Program-made: the position numbers and the translations under genes
In this document: positions 17,370 to 25,971 of the stretch, piece by piece
Layout: each line of letters begins with the position of its first letter
Position numbering within the stretch: position 1 is the stretch's first letter
Assembly: GCF_003985145.1 (NCBI RefSeq)
Contig: NZ_ML133537.1
Span: forward strand, 62,001-126,000
Reading direction: 5' to 3'
Length of the DNA: 64,000 bases
DNA from: Rhizobium anhuiense
GTDB lineage: Bacteria > Pseudomonadota > Alphaproteobacteria > Rhizobiales > Rhizobiaceae
The notes under the pieces: generated by a model
Databases searched by the model: none
What the model was told of the DNA's origin: nothing
What the model saw: the letters and a program-made list of their open reading frames with translations, nothing else

Positions 17370-18167
17370 ATGGATTATATAAATGCTGCAATTCTCGGTA
17401 TCATAGAGGGGATCACCGAATTTCTGCCGATCTCGAGCACCGGCCACCTGATCATCGCCGAGCAATGGCTCGGACACCGGTCGGACATGTTCAATATCGT
17501 CATTCAGGCGGGCGCCATCCTCGCCGTCACCATCATCTATTGGCGTCGTCTGCTGGATCTGGTGCTCGGCTGGCGCGAGCCTGAGAATCGCGATTATGCC
17601 GCCAAGCTGATCGTCGCATTTCTCATCACCGCAATTCTCGGCCTTGTGGTCAAGAAGCTCGGCTTCGAACTTCCCGAGACTGCAACGCCGATCGCCTGGG
17701 CGCTGATCATCGGCGGTATCTGGATGATCTTTGCCGAATGGGCGGCCGCACGCAGGCCACCGCACAAGGAGATCACCTGGCTTGTCGCCATCCTGGTCGG
17801 CATCGCCCAGATCGTTGCGGGCGTGTTCCCGGGAACGTCGCGCTCCGGCGCCACCATCTTCGTCGCCATGCTGGCCGGCACGGGCAATCGTGCTGCGGCA
17901 ACCGAATTCGCCTTTCTCGTCGGCATCCCCACAATGTATGCCGCAAGCGGCTATGAATTGCTGAAGACGTTCAAGGATGGCGGCGCGGCTGGCGAAGACT
18001 GGACGGCGCTCGGCATCGCCTTCGTCGTTTCCACCATCGTCGCCTTCGTCGCGGTCAAATGGCTGCTTGCCTATATCAGAAGCAACCGGTTCACGCTGTT
18101 TGCCGTCTACCGCATCATTCTCGGTGTCTTGCTGCTCGGCATGGCTGCGACCGGCTTGATCGGTTGA
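17370..18167 (+). CDS. uppP: Undecaprenyl-diphosphatase
   Basis: The 265-residue inner-membrane enzyme (UppP/BacA) dephosphorylates undecaprenyl diphosphate, recycling the lipid carrier for peptidoglycan and polysaccharide synthesis. It can confer bacitracin resistance. Both family motifs are present, EGITEFLPISSTGHL (residues 13-27) and PGTSRSGAT (about 153-161), with about eight hydrophobic segments. CCGGAGACG precedes the ATG. It is a single gene followed by a 12-bp-stem hairpin. Confidence 0.95.
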   Translation: MDYINAAILGIIEGITEFLPISSTGHLIIAEQWLGHRSDMFNIVIQAGAILAVTIIYWRRLLDLVLGWREPENRDYAAKLIVAFLITAILGLVVKKLGFELPETATPIAWALIIGGIWMIFAEWAAARRPPHKEITWLVAILVGIAQIVAGVFPGTSRSGATIFVAMLAGTGNRAAATEFAFLVGIPTMYAASGYELLKTFKDGGAAGEDWTALGIAFVVSTIVAFVAVKWLLAYIRSNRFTLFAVYRIILGVLLLGMAATGLIG

Positions 18168-18182
18168 GGCTTCCTTACGAGT

Positions 18183-18214
18183 CTGCATTCGCGCAAGTCC
18201 CGGCGCGAATGCAG
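18183..18214 (+). terminator. Hairpin downstream of uppP (possible terminator)
   Basis: CTGCATTCGCGC and GCGCGAATGCAG form a perfect 12-bp stem with an 8-nt loop, 16 bp after the uppP stop. There is no clear T-run, so it may be a transcript-stabilising hairpin rather than an intrinsic terminator. Confidence 0.5.
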
Positions 18215-18407
18215 TGCCTGTCGGAAGGTGGCGAACGAATACCCGCGCCCCGCCAAGCGTCGATTTTTCAGATAGCTATATTGAGAATAGGCGTCTGCCG
18301 CTGCTTTTGAAGCAGGCAATACCGAGCGTTCATTGTGGAGCGCCCTTGTTCGGCGTTCCCGACGGCTTGTCGTTATGAGATGCCGGCGCAGAGGGCCGAC
18401 CTTTTCG

Positions 18408-18560
18408 TCAATGGCTGATCGAAGCCGTCGAGCAAGGATCGACGCCATAGGCCGGCGAGCAGTCACCCTTTACCGCCGCGACCGAACCGGGCGCAACGAA
18501 GGAGCCTGCCAGGATAATTAGCGCCGCACACGCAAAAAGGAGCGCGATTGACTTGCCCAT
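18408..18560 (-). CDS. Small predicted secreted protein (50 residues)
   Basis: The frame begins MGKSIALLFACAALIILAGS, a convincing signal peptide ending near VAA (residue 29). About 21 mature residues with two cysteines (GDCSPAYGVDPC) remain. A weak AAAGG lies about 10 nt upstream. The gene lies in the 675-bp spacer between uppP and the NDUFA9-like gene, where nothing else is evident. No family recognised. The rest of this spacer holds only the hairpin after uppP and a terminator for the next gene. Confidence 0.45.
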   Translation of the reverse strand: MGKSIALLFACAALIILAGSFVAPGSVAAVKGDCSPAYGVDPCSTASISH

Positions 18561-18790
18561 CGAGAAATGCCTTTCACAGTGATTGCCGCACGCTATCGCA
18601 GGCGTTGAAACCGTCCGAAGACGCGCGGGTTTGGTAGTCAGTGGAATGACAAATAGCAATAAACGTTCCTGCTAAATTTGGCGTTAATTCCACAAAATTT
18701 CCGATGCGTCTTTTATGCAACGCCGCGTAATATGACCGGCAAACAATCATTTCAAACTTGCGCCAGCTTTGCGTGAAGCCACGACGGCAA

Positions 18791-18821
18791 AACGCCGTCC
18801 GCATTGTCTGCGAACGGCGTT
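18791..18821 (-). terminator. Intrinsic terminator of the NDUFA9-like gene
   Basis: On the minus strand a 13-bp stem (AACGCCGTTCGCA with its complement, one mismatch) is followed by TTTT. It lies 22 bp past the stop codon of the gene at 18843-19823. Confidence 0.7.
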
Positions 18822-18842
18822 GTCAGAAGGCTGTAAAATTGG

Positions 18843-19823
18843 TCAGGCGGCCTTGCCGGTGCCGGTGTACTGGCCGTGCGGGCGATAGTGGACGAGGTAG
18901 GAGCCGAGCACCGATGCCACCATGGTGGGCGTAATACCGAGGCCCTTCAGAGTGCGGCCTTGCGCCTCGGCTTCCCCGGAGACGACATTGTCGCGCTTCA
19001 GCATGCGCACCTGATCCGGCGTGATCGGTGGCGTCACAAAGGGGACCAGCGAGGCGATGCTGCCGATCATTGAAGCGATGCCGAAAGGCAGGGATACCAG
19101 TGGGTTCTTGCGGCACGTCACCTTCAGCATCGTCTCGAGACATTCGCGGAAGCTCAGCACCTCGGGCCCGCCAAGCTCATAGATCTTGCCGCCGGCGACC
19201 TTGCCGTCGACGGCGCGGGCGACGGCCTCGGCGACATCCTCGACATAGACAGGCTGGAATTTCGTCTTGCCGCCGCCGACCAGCGGCAGGATCGGCGACA
19301 TGCGCGCCATCTCGGCGAATTTGTTGAAGAAGCTGTCCTCCGGTCCGAAGACGATCGACGGACGGAAGATCACTGCATCGGGCTTGACCGAGAGGATGGC
19401 CGTTTCGGCGCGACCCTTGGTGCGGCCATAGTCCGAATCGGATTTCGCGTCGGCGCCGATCGCCGAAATATGGGTCAGCGTCGCGCCTGCCCCGCGCGCA
19501 GCTTCGGCGACCGCACGGCCGCCGAATTCCTGCACGGCGTCGAAAGTGTTGCGGCCGGCCTCGTGCAGAATGCCGACGCAGTTGACGACATGGCTCGCAC
19601 CGTCGACGGCGCGGTCGATCGAGTTGCGATAGCGCAGGTTCGCCTGCACGAAGGAGATCTGGCCGACATTGCCGAGCGGCTGCAGGAAGCCGGCGAGATC
19701 GGGACGGCGCACGGCGACGCGGATGTTGTAGCCGCGCTTGGCCAGCGCCCGGACCACGTGCCTGCCCACGAAGCCGGACCCTCCGAACACGGTGACGAGC
19801 GGCGGCAGGTTGGCAAGGGTCAT
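18843..19823 (-). CDS. Complex I NDUFA9-subunit-like NAD(P)-binding protein
   Basis: The 326-residue protein is an atypical SDR with the Rossmann loop VFGGSGFVGRHVVRAL (residues 12-27). The central segments ILHEAGRNTF and SIVFGPEDSFFNKFAEMARM are typical of the NDUFA9/YfcH-like group. In mitochondria the homologue is an accessory complex I subunit; in alphaproteobacteria the role is not settled. It is monocistronic, with a clear intrinsic terminator immediately downstream. Confidence 0.85.
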   Translation of the reverse strand: MTLANLPPLVTVFGGSGFVGRHVVRALAKRGYNIRVAVRRPDLAGFLQPLGNVGQISFVQANLRYRNSIDRAVDGASHVVNCVGILHEAGRNTFDAVQEFGGRAVAEAARGAGATLTHISAIGADAKSDSDYGRTKGRAETAILSVKPDAVIFRPSIVFGPEDSFFNKFAEMARMSPILPLVGGGKTKFQPVYVEDVAEAVARAVDGKVAGGKIYELGGPEVLSFRECLETMLKVTCRKNPLVSLPFGIASMIGSIASLVPFVTPPITPDQVRMLKRDNVVSGEAEAQGRTLKGLGITPTMVASVLGSYLVHYRPHGQYTGTGKAA

Positions 19824-19936
19824 GGCAGGCTCCTCGAGAGGCTTGGCGGGATGCTTAATTGGCTCTCGTCTTAGCCCAATCCCGACGCGACGGGAAGGCC
19901 CATCGTACCGTCAGTTTTGCGGGATGCGAAGCTGCT

Positions 19937-20224
19937 CTAGACGCCTTCGACGACGACCATTTCCGCATCGGCCACTTCCTGGCGGATTTTCGCGGCGATC
20001 TGGTATTCCGGCGAATTATAGCAGTCGACCGCATGCTGCAGCGAGGGAAATTCGATCACCACGTTGCGCACGCGCGCCTTTCCCTCGAGTTCGGTGAAGG
20101 CGCCGCCCCGCGCCAAGAAATTCGCCCCATATTTTTCGAAGGCCGGCTTGGCGGCCGCCACATAATCCTTGTAGCGCTCGGCATCGCGAACGTCGACGCG
20201 GGCGATCCAGTATCCCTTGGCCAT
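19937..20224 (-). CDS. DUF1330 family protein
   Basis: The 95-residue protein matches the DUF1330 dimeric alpha-beta-barrel family: MAKGYWIARVDVRDAERYKD at the start and FPSLQHAVDCYNSPEYQ in the middle. ATG 20224 has GGGAGAAG upstream. It is the last gene of the run pmtA / histidine phosphatase / pyrF / DUF1330, 28 bp after pyrF. Function is unknown; such proteins resemble small monooxygenase-like folds. Confidence 0.85.
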   Translation of the reverse strand: MAKGYWIARVDVRDAERYKDYVAAAKPAFEKYGANFLARGGAFTELEGKARVRNVVIEFPSLQHAVDCYNSPEYQIAAKIRQEVADAEMVVVEGV

Positions 20225-20252
20225 GGTCTTCTCCCTTTTGTCGTTGAAACGA

Positions 20253-20960
20253 TTAGCGGTTTGCCGGCCAGAGCGCACTCACCATCTCGCTGAGGATGGC
20301 GCGGGCGGCCTCTTTCGGATCGGGCGCCTTGACGATCGGCCGGCTGACGACGAGATGCGTCGCCCCCGCCTTCAGTGCGTCGAAAGGCGTCATCACCCGC
20401 TTCTGGTCGCCCTTGTCGCTGCCGGCCGGGCGAATGCCGGGGGTGACGATCGCCATGTCGGGGCCGACGATCTCGCGCACCTCGGCCGCTTCCGCCGCCG
20501 AACAGACGATACCGCCCATGCCGGCTGCGCGCGCCTGTTCGGCGCGGCGCAGCACCAGGCTGTGCGGATCTTGGCTGTAGCCGGCCTCGGCAAGGTCGTC
20601 GGCGTCCATCGAGGTCAGCACGGTGACGCCAAGCAGGCAGAGGCCGGAGCCGGCGGCCGCCTCGACCGCCGCCCTCATCGCTTTCGGATAGGCATGCAGC
20701 GTCAGCATCGACATGCCCATCTTGGCGATGTTCTCGACGCCGGAGGCAACCGTGTTGTCGATGTCGAGCAGCTTCATGTCGAGGAAGATCTTCTTGCCGC
20801 TTGCGGCAAGATCGCGGGCGAATTCCAGGCCGCCGGCAAAGACCAGCTGATAGCCGATCTTGTAGAAGAGAATGTCGTCGCCGAGCGTCGAAACCAGTCT
20901 TTCCGCCTCGCCGATCGTTGGAACATCCAGGCCGACGATCAATCGCTCGCGTGCGTCCAT
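20253..20960 (-). CDS. pyrF: Orotidine 5'-phosphate decarboxylase
   Basis: The 235-residue TIM-barrel enzyme decarboxylates OMP to UMP, the last step of de novo pyrimidine synthesis. The catalytic DMKLLDIDNT motif (Asp61, Lys63, Asp66) is intact. The phosphate-gripping loop near GIRPAGSDKGDQKR is also present. It follows the histidine phosphatase gene by 6 bp and precedes the DUF1330 gene, so it is most likely part of the pmtA transcript. Confidence 0.95.
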   Translation of the reverse strand: MDARERLIVGLDVPTIGEAERLVSTLGDDILFYKIGYQLVFAGGLEFARDLAASGKKIFLDMKLLDIDNTVASGVENIAKMGMSMLTLHAYPKAMRAAVEAAAGSGLCLLGVTVLTSMDADDLAEAGYSQDPHSLVLRRAEQARAAGMGGIVCSAAEAAEVREIVGPDMAIVTPGIRPAGSDKGDQKRVMTPFDALKAGATHLVVSRPIVKAPDPKEAARAILSEMVSALWPANR

Positions 20961-20966
20961 GTGAAG

Positions 20967-21548
20967 TCACCCCCGCCAGTCTTCGATGGGCGTCCAGTCG
21001 CATGTTAGGCCGAGATCCGCAAGGCCGAAAGCATAGAGATTGCCGCCGCCGCCCGGCTGGTCGCGGTCGCGCGAAATCGGTCGGCCGGCCAGATGGCATT
21101 TGAGCAGCGTGCCAACGCCGCCATGGCCGACAAAGGCGATGGGTGCAGCCGCATCATGCGTGGCAAGAACGGCGTCGAATGCCTCGACGATGCGGGCCTG
21201 CGCATCGACGGCGCGCTCCCAGCCCTTGAAGCTCTGTTCCGGATGGGCGAAGAACCAGTCGGCCGCCTCTTCGAATTGCGGCGGCGGCAGGAAGCCGGTG
21301 GCCGAGCGGTCGTTCTCGTGCATGGCGGGCACGACCTCGATGCTTAGACCGGAGGCGACTGCCAGGATCTCAGCCGTCTCGATCGCCTTCGTCTCGTCGC
21401 TGGAAATGATGCGGGTCAGCCGCTTGGCCCAATCGCTCGACGCAGCCTTACGAGTGCGTTCGGCGCCGACATCGGAAAGCCCCCATTTCGGCACAGGCAC
21501 GTTCGCGTCGATCTTGACCTGCGGATGGGTGACATAGATCCCGAACAT
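20967..21548 (-). CDS. Histidine phosphatase superfamily protein with atypical N-terminal motif
   Basis: The 193-residue protein has the phosphoglycerate mutase-like fold: SSDETKAIETAEILA (about residues 49-63), HENDRSATGF, and the second catalytic histidine in FVGHGGVG. The usual N-terminal RHG is replaced by YVTHPQV (His8), so the histidine stays but the preceding arginine and following glycine are lost. It may still be a phosphatase with altered specificity. It starts 1 bp after the pmtA stop and lies 6 bp before pyrF. Confidence 0.78.
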   Translation of the reverse strand: MFGIYVTHPQVKIDANVPVPKWGLSDVGAERTRKAASSDWAKRLTRIISSDETKAIETAEILAVASGLSIEVVPAMHENDRSATGFLPPPQFEEAADWFFAHPEQSFKGWERAVDAQARIVEAFDAVLATHDAAAPIAFVGHGGVGTLLKCHLAGRPISRDRDQPGGGGNLYAFGLADLGLTCDWTPIEDWRG

Positions 21549-21549
21549 C

Positions 21550-22149
21550 TCAGCCTCGCTTGTAGATCCACAGCTGCGCCGGCGGAATGTTGCGGACGAC
21601 GAAGTCGAAATGCTGAATGTGATAGCGGTCGGGATTGGCGGCGATCGGCGAGATCGCGCCGTAGGAGATTTGCACCACCGGCCGTCCGGCCGGTAGGCGG
21701 TCGAGCAGGCTTTCGAGCAGCGACACCCGCATCGCCATCGGGAAGTTCAGCAGCGGAATGCAGGAGATGACGCAATCGAAGGTCCGGTCGCCGTAGTCGC
21801 CGAGCGTGGCCTGAAGATCGAAGGCATCGCCATTGATGAAGTGCACGCCGGGATAGGTCCGCAGCAGATGTTTGTGGAAATCCGTCGAATATTCGATTGC
21901 GACGAGATTTTCCGGCCGGACGCCGCGGCCGAGGATGGCCTTGGTGATGGCGCCTGTGCCCGGTCCGAGTTCGAGCACCGGCAGCCCGGAATGGATGTCG
22001 ACAACGCTTGCCATGCGCTTGGCGGTGATCGAGGAGGTCGGCACGATCGAGCCCACCGTTTTCGGCCCCTGCATCATGCCCCGGAAGAAGCGGATTTCGT
22101 CATCGAACTTCTTGCCCAGCCGTTCCTTCACCTTGACCCGTAAGCTCAT
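21550..22149 (-). CDS. pmtA: Phosphatidylethanolamine N-methyltransferase, rhizobial type
   Basis: The 199-residue SAM-dependent enzyme methylates phosphatidylethanolamine stepwise towards phosphatidylcholine, a major rhizobial membrane lipid needed for symbiosis in several species. The SAM motif VLELGPGTGAITKAIL lies at about residues 58-73. The N-terminal block RFFRGMMQGPKTVGSIVPTS matches the Sinorhizobium/Rhizobium PmtA class. It leads the operon pmtA / histidine phosphatase / pyrF / DUF1330. Confidence 0.92.
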   Translation of the reverse strand: MSLRVKVKERLGKKFDDEIRFFRGMMQGPKTVGSIVPTSSITAKRMASVVDIHSGLPVLELGPGTGAITKAILGRGVRPENLVAIEYSTDFHKHLLRTYPGVHFINGDAFDLQATLGDYGDRTFDCVISCIPLLNFPMAMRVSLLESLLDRLPAGRPVVQISYGAISPIAANPDRYHIQHFDFVVRNIPPAQLWIYKRG

Positions 22150-22245
22150 TCTCCACCCATCCGCATGTTGATCGAATGCCCTTAATATGCCGCTTGTCGC
22201 TGAAGGGACAAGGATTTTCGCAACAAGGACATCGGCATCAACAAC

Positions 22246-23157
22246 TCATGCCGCTTTTGGGTGGGAGCGAGGCATGAGATCGGCGAGCCTCTGGCTTAAG
22301 TGATCGGCGTCGACGGGCGCGCGCAGCTTCTTGTCGGTATTGTCGAAATAGAGATAGACGTCGCGGCCCTTGCTGCGCGCCGCAAGCGGCGCCAGCACCC
22401 GCGTCGCATTCTCCGGTTCTCCGCCGGTTGCCCAGGCGCGGATGCGTTGCGCCCAGATGTCGAGGGCTTCGTCCTCATAGCCGCTGACATAGAGCTGTTC
22501 GGAACCATGCAGGCGGCAATAGATGAAATCGGCGGTGATATCCATCAGCAGCGGCCATTTCACCGTATCGGCGCAGACGAGGGCGATCTGTTGGCGCCTC
22601 AGCATGTCGATGAAGGCGGGTGATCGGAAGCTCTCGTGGCGAATCTCCAGGGCATGGCGGATCGGCTGTCGTCCGTCGATTTCAAGCCAGGCTCGCCCCT
22701 TGACGTGTCCGTCGTGCCGCCGGGCCAGGTTTGCCGCCGCTTCGCCGTTATGCGGCAGCAACGCCAGGAAATTTTCGAAAAGATCGGGATCGAAAGCCAT
22801 GTTCGGCGGGAATTGCCAGAGGATCGGCCCGAGCTTGGGGCCAAGCCGCAGCAGACCCGAGGCGAGGAAATTGGCGAGCGCCGTCTCGATATTCTGCAGC
22901 CGCAGCATATGGGTGATGAAGCGCGGTCCCTTGACCGCAAAGACGAAATCATCCGGCGTTTCGTCGCGCCAGCGGCCGAAGCTTTCAGGCCGCTGCAAGC
23001 TGTAGAATGTGCCGTTGATCTCGATCGAACGGAAATGCCGGGCGGCGTAGGAAAGCTCCTGCTTCTGCGGCAGGTCTTCCGGGTAGAATTGGCCGCGCCA
23101 GGGCGCATAGGTCCAGCCGGATATGCCGATACGCACCGTTCCCGTCTTTTTCGTCAT
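22246..23157 (-). CDS. DUF72 domain-containing protein
   Basis: The 303-residue protein is a DUF72/YecE-type TIM-barrel-like protein. Marks are GISGWTYAPWRGQFYP near the N-terminus, SIEINGTFYSLQRPESFGRW, and YLYFDNTDKKLRAPVDA near the end. The biochemical activity of the family is not established. It lies 54 bp downstream of dnaN on the same strand and may be read from the dnaN promoter. Confidence 0.85.
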   Translation of the reverse strand: MTKKTGTVRIGISGWTYAPWRGQFYPEDLPQKQELSYAARHFRSIEINGTFYSLQRPESFGRWRDETPDDFVFAVKGPRFITHMLRLQNIETALANFLASGLLRLGPKLGPILWQFPPNMAFDPDLFENFLALLPHNGEAAANLARRHDGHVKGRAWLEIDGRQPIRHALEIRHESFRSPAFIDMLRRQQIALVCADTVKWPLLMDITADFIYCRLHGSEQLYVSGYEDEALDIWAQRIRAWATGGEPENATRVLAPLAARSKGRDVYLYFDNTDKKLRAPVDADHLSQRLADLMPRSHPKAA

Positions 23158-23211
23158 CGGATCCTCCGCTTTGACAGGAGGAAAAACGGAGGCGGGCGGC
23201 CTTCGTTCCGG

Positions 23212-24330
23212 TCAGACGCGCATCGGCATCAGCACGTAGAGCGCATCGTCGCCTGCCGTGTCGCGGATCAGCGTCGGCGAGCCGGCATCGGCCAGCAGGA
23301 AGATCGCTTCTTCGCCGGAAAGCTGCGCGGTGATGTCGAGCAGGTATTTGGCGTTGAAACCGATTTCCATCGCATCGGTGTCGTAACCGACGGCGACTTC
23401 CTCGGTCGCACTGCCGGAATCGGGATTGTTGACGGTCAGCATCAACTGGCCCTCGGAAAGCGCCAGCTTCACGGCGCGGCCGCGTTCGGAGGAGATGGTG
23501 GAGACGCGGTCGACGGCCTGGGCGAAGCTCGTGCAATCGACGCGCATTTCCTTGTCGTTGCCTGTGGGGATGACGCGCTGGTAATCCGGGAAAGTGCCGT
23601 CGATCAGTTTCGAGGTCATGACGATCGAGCCGATCGTCAGCCGGATCTTGGCGTCGGAGACCTCGACCGTCACGACAGCCTCGGGATTGTCGACCAGCTT
23701 CTGCAATTCGCCGACCGTCTTGCGCGGAATGATGATGCCGGGCATGCCTTCGGAGCCGGAGGGCGCGTCGACATCGGCGCGCGCCAGCCGGTGGCCGTCG
23801 GTGGCGACCGCCCGAAGTTTCAGCTCGCCCTTGCTCTCGATCGTGTGGAAGAAGATGCCGTTGAGATAGTAGCGCGTCTCTTCCGTCGAGATCGCGAACT
23901 GGGTGCGGTCGATCAGCATCTTCAGGTCGGCCGCCTTCAGCTTGAAGCTATGCGTGAAGGTGCCGGCGGTGAGATCAGGGAAGTCCGATTCCGGCAGGCA
24001 CTGCAGCGAGAATTTCGAGCGGCCGGACTGCACGGTCATTGCGCCGCCATCGGTGCTGGTGGCAAGCAGCACTTCCGAACCGTCGGGAAGCTTGCGGACG
24101 ATGTCGTAGAGCAGGTGGGCCGGAACGGTGGTGGCGCCGGGCTGCTCGACGCTTGCCGGCGTCGCCTCGGTGATTTCGAGGTCGAGGTCGGTCGCCTTCA
24201 TGTCGAGGTTCTGGCCATCGGCCTTGAGCAATACGTTGGACAGGATCGGGATCGTGTTGCGACGTTCGACCACGCGGTGGACGTGGTTCAGCGATTTCAA
24301 CAGGTTTGACCGCTCAATAGTAATACGCAT
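23212..24330 (-). CDS. dnaN: DNA polymerase III beta subunit (sliding clamp)
   Basis: The 372-residue protein forms the dimeric ring that tethers DNA polymerase III to DNA. It begins MRITIERSNLLKSLNHVHRV and has the three repeated clamp domains. It ends in PMRV, as most bacterial clamps end in PMR(L/V). Length is normal. It is divergent from rsmI. In this genome it is not next to dnaA or recF within the window, as is usual in Rhizobiales. Confidence 0.96.
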   Translation of the reverse strand: MRITIERSNLLKSLNHVHRVVERRNTIPILSNVLLKADGQNLDMKATDLDLEITEATPASVEQPGATTVPAHLLYDIVRKLPDGSEVLLATSTDGGAMTVQSGRSKFSLQCLPESDFPDLTAGTFTHSFKLKAADLKMLIDRTQFAISTEETRYYLNGIFFHTIESKGELKLRAVATDGHRLARADVDAPSGSEGMPGIIIPRKTVGELQKLVDNPEAVVTVEVSDAKIRLTIGSIVMTSKLIDGTFPDYQRVIPTGNDKEMRVDCTSFAQAVDRVSTISSERGRAVKLALSEGQLMLTVNNPDSGSATEEVAVGYDTDAMEIGFNAKYLLDITAQLSGEEAIFLLADAGSPTLIRDTAGDDALYVLMPMRV

Positions 24331-24390
24331 GGGATGCTACCGCTTTCGACCGTGACTGTCCGGGCGCATCGAGCACCCGAAGAATGCTGT

Positions 24391-24407
24391 CCCGACTTGA
24401 GGTCGGG
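24391..24407. other. Small hairpin in the dnaN-rsmI divergent spacer
   Basis: CCCGAC and GTCGGG form a 6-bp stem with a TTGAG loop, 61 bp upstream of dnaN. The 248-bp spacer 24331-24578 must hold both promoters. I see no other clear element and no additional gene. Confidence 0.3.
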
Positions 24408-24578
24408 GGAGTGGACGGGCAAAATGGCAGACTTCAGCATGGCTTTGCAAGAGGCATGCACGGTCGGGCGCCTGCATTTGCGGTTTTCCAGAGCAATGCT
24501 CACAGAAATCCGAACCCTTGCCGAAGTGGTGCCGCTCGCCCATAAGGGTTCGATGACGGCGGGACGAAAGCAAATGGC

Positions 24579-25496
24579 ATGAATGAGGAAACCACAGCGG
24601 ATGCCGCCACCCGGCGAAGCTTCCGCCTGCACAATGCGACGGTGCCGGCGCGGCCGCTGGAGCCGGCGCTCTATCTCGTCGCCACCCCGATCGGCAACCT
24701 CGGCGACATCACGCTGCGTGCGCTGGAAACGCTGGCCGGCGCCGATGTGCTCGCCTGCGAGGATACGCGCGTCACCCGCGTGCTGCTCGACCGCTACGGC
24801 ATCCAGAACCGCCCTTTCGCCTATCATGAGCACAATGCCGACGAGGCCGGCCCGCGGCTGCTGCAGGCGCTCGAAGCCGGCCGGTCGGTGGCGCTGGTGT
24901 CCGATGCCGGCACGCCGCTGGTGTCCGATCCCGGTTACCGACTGGCGCAGCAGGCGATAGCGGCAGGTTACCGCGTCATTCCCATTCCTGGCGCCTCCGC
25001 GCCGCTCGCAGCCCTTGTCGGCTCCGGCCTGCCGAACGATGCGTTTCTTTTCGCCGGTTTCCTGCCGGCAAAGGACAAGGCCCGCCGCGATCGTCTGGGT
25101 GAGCTTGCCGCAGCCCCCGCGACGCTGATCTTCTTTGAATCGCCGCATCGCATCGGCGCTACGCTTGTCGCCGCTGCAGACGTGCTCGGAGCCACGCGAT
25201 CCGCCTCCGTCTGCCGCGAACTGACCAAGACCTATGAGGAGTTCCGCCGCGGCACGCTTGCCGACCTTGCCGCCCATTATCAGCAGGTGGAAAACGTCAA
25301 GGGCGAGATCGTTCTCGTCATCGGTCCGCCGGAGCCGGTCGAGACGGATGAGGCCGACGTCGACGCCGTGCTCGCCGACCTGTCGAAATCAATGCCGACG
25401 GCAGGCGCCGCGACCGAGGCGGCCCGCCTCACCGGCTTGCCGCGCAAGGTGCTCTATCAGCGCCTGCTGGAGATCAAGAACGCCGATGGCCGATAG
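24579..25496 (+). CDS. rsmI: 16S rRNA (cytidine-1402-2'-O)-methyltransferase
   Basis: The 305-residue enzyme methylates the 2'-OH of C1402 in 16S rRNA using SAM. The tetrapyrrole methylase-like core is evident: LYLVATPIGNLGDITLRALE, ACEDTRVTRVLLDRYGI, SDAGTPLVSDPGYRLAQQAI and FFESPHRIGATL. An N-terminal extension of about 30 residues precedes the core, so a slightly later start is possible. Its end overlaps yraN by 11 bp. Confidence 0.94.
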   Translation: MNEETTADAATRRSFRLHNATVPARPLEPALYLVATPIGNLGDITLRALETLAGADVLACEDTRVTRVLLDRYGIQNRPFAYHEHNADEAGPRLLQALEAGRSVALVSDAGTPLVSDPGYRLAQQAIAAGYRVIPIPGASAPLAALVGSGLPNDAFLFAGFLPAKDKARRDRLGELAAAPATLIFFESPHRIGATLVAAADVLGATRSASVCRELTKTYEEFRRGTLADLAAHYQQVENVKGEIVLVIGPPEPVETDEADVDAVLADLSKSMPTAGAATEAARLTGLPRKVLYQRLLEIKNADGR

Positions 25497-25854
25497 CGAC
25501 CTCACCGCCATCAGGAGGAAGGCGCTGCGCCGGGGCCGCATGTCAGAATATGTCGCGGCCGCCTTCCTGATGCTGAAGGGTTACCGCATCCTGGCGCTGC
25601 GCCACCGCACCCGGCTCGGCGAGATCGACATCATTGCCCGCAAGGGCGATCTCGCCGTCTTCGTCGAGGTCAAGGCCCGGCGGGGCGAAGCTGCGGCGGT
25701 CGACGCCGTCTCCATCGCCGCGCAGAAGCGGATAAGGGCGGCAAGCGATCTCTGGCTCGCCCGCCAGGCGGATCAGGCCCGCCTTTCCCTGCGCTACGAT
25801 ATCGTGGCGATCATGCCGGGCCGGCTGCCGCGGCACTTCATTGACGCCTTCTGA
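25486..25854 (+). CDS. YraN family endonuclease-like protein (UPF0102)
   Basis: The 122-residue protein has the YraN core RTRLGEIDIIARKGDLAVFV followed by EVKARR. Its conserved Glu, Asp and Glu-x-Lys residues resemble a restriction-endonuclease-like nuclease centre. The function is unproven. ATG 25486 overlaps the last codons of rsmI by 11 bp, implying coupled translation. In many alphaproteobacteria gshB follows; here about 5.8 kb of cupin, LacI and sugar transport genes intervene. Confidence 0.88.
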   Translation: MADSDLTAIRRKALRRGRMSEYVAAAFLMLKGYRILALRHRTRLGEIDIIARKGDLAVFVEVKARRGEAAAVDAVSIAAQKRIRAASDLWLARQADQARLSLRYDIVAIMPGRLPRHFIDAF

Positions 25855-25971
25855 CCTCTTTCGACCCATCGGATTTCCGGATCGTTAAACTTTTAGTTCC
25901 CGCGTGAACCAGCTTCTTACGACTCTCTGCTACCCCAAATCTCGGTAGGGATAACAATTGGGGATTGTTTC

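Noticed and set aside
18107..18466. 119-codon minus-strand frame after uppP
   Set aside because: Overlaps the end of uppP and the hairpin behind it; arginine-rich composition typical of shadow frames.
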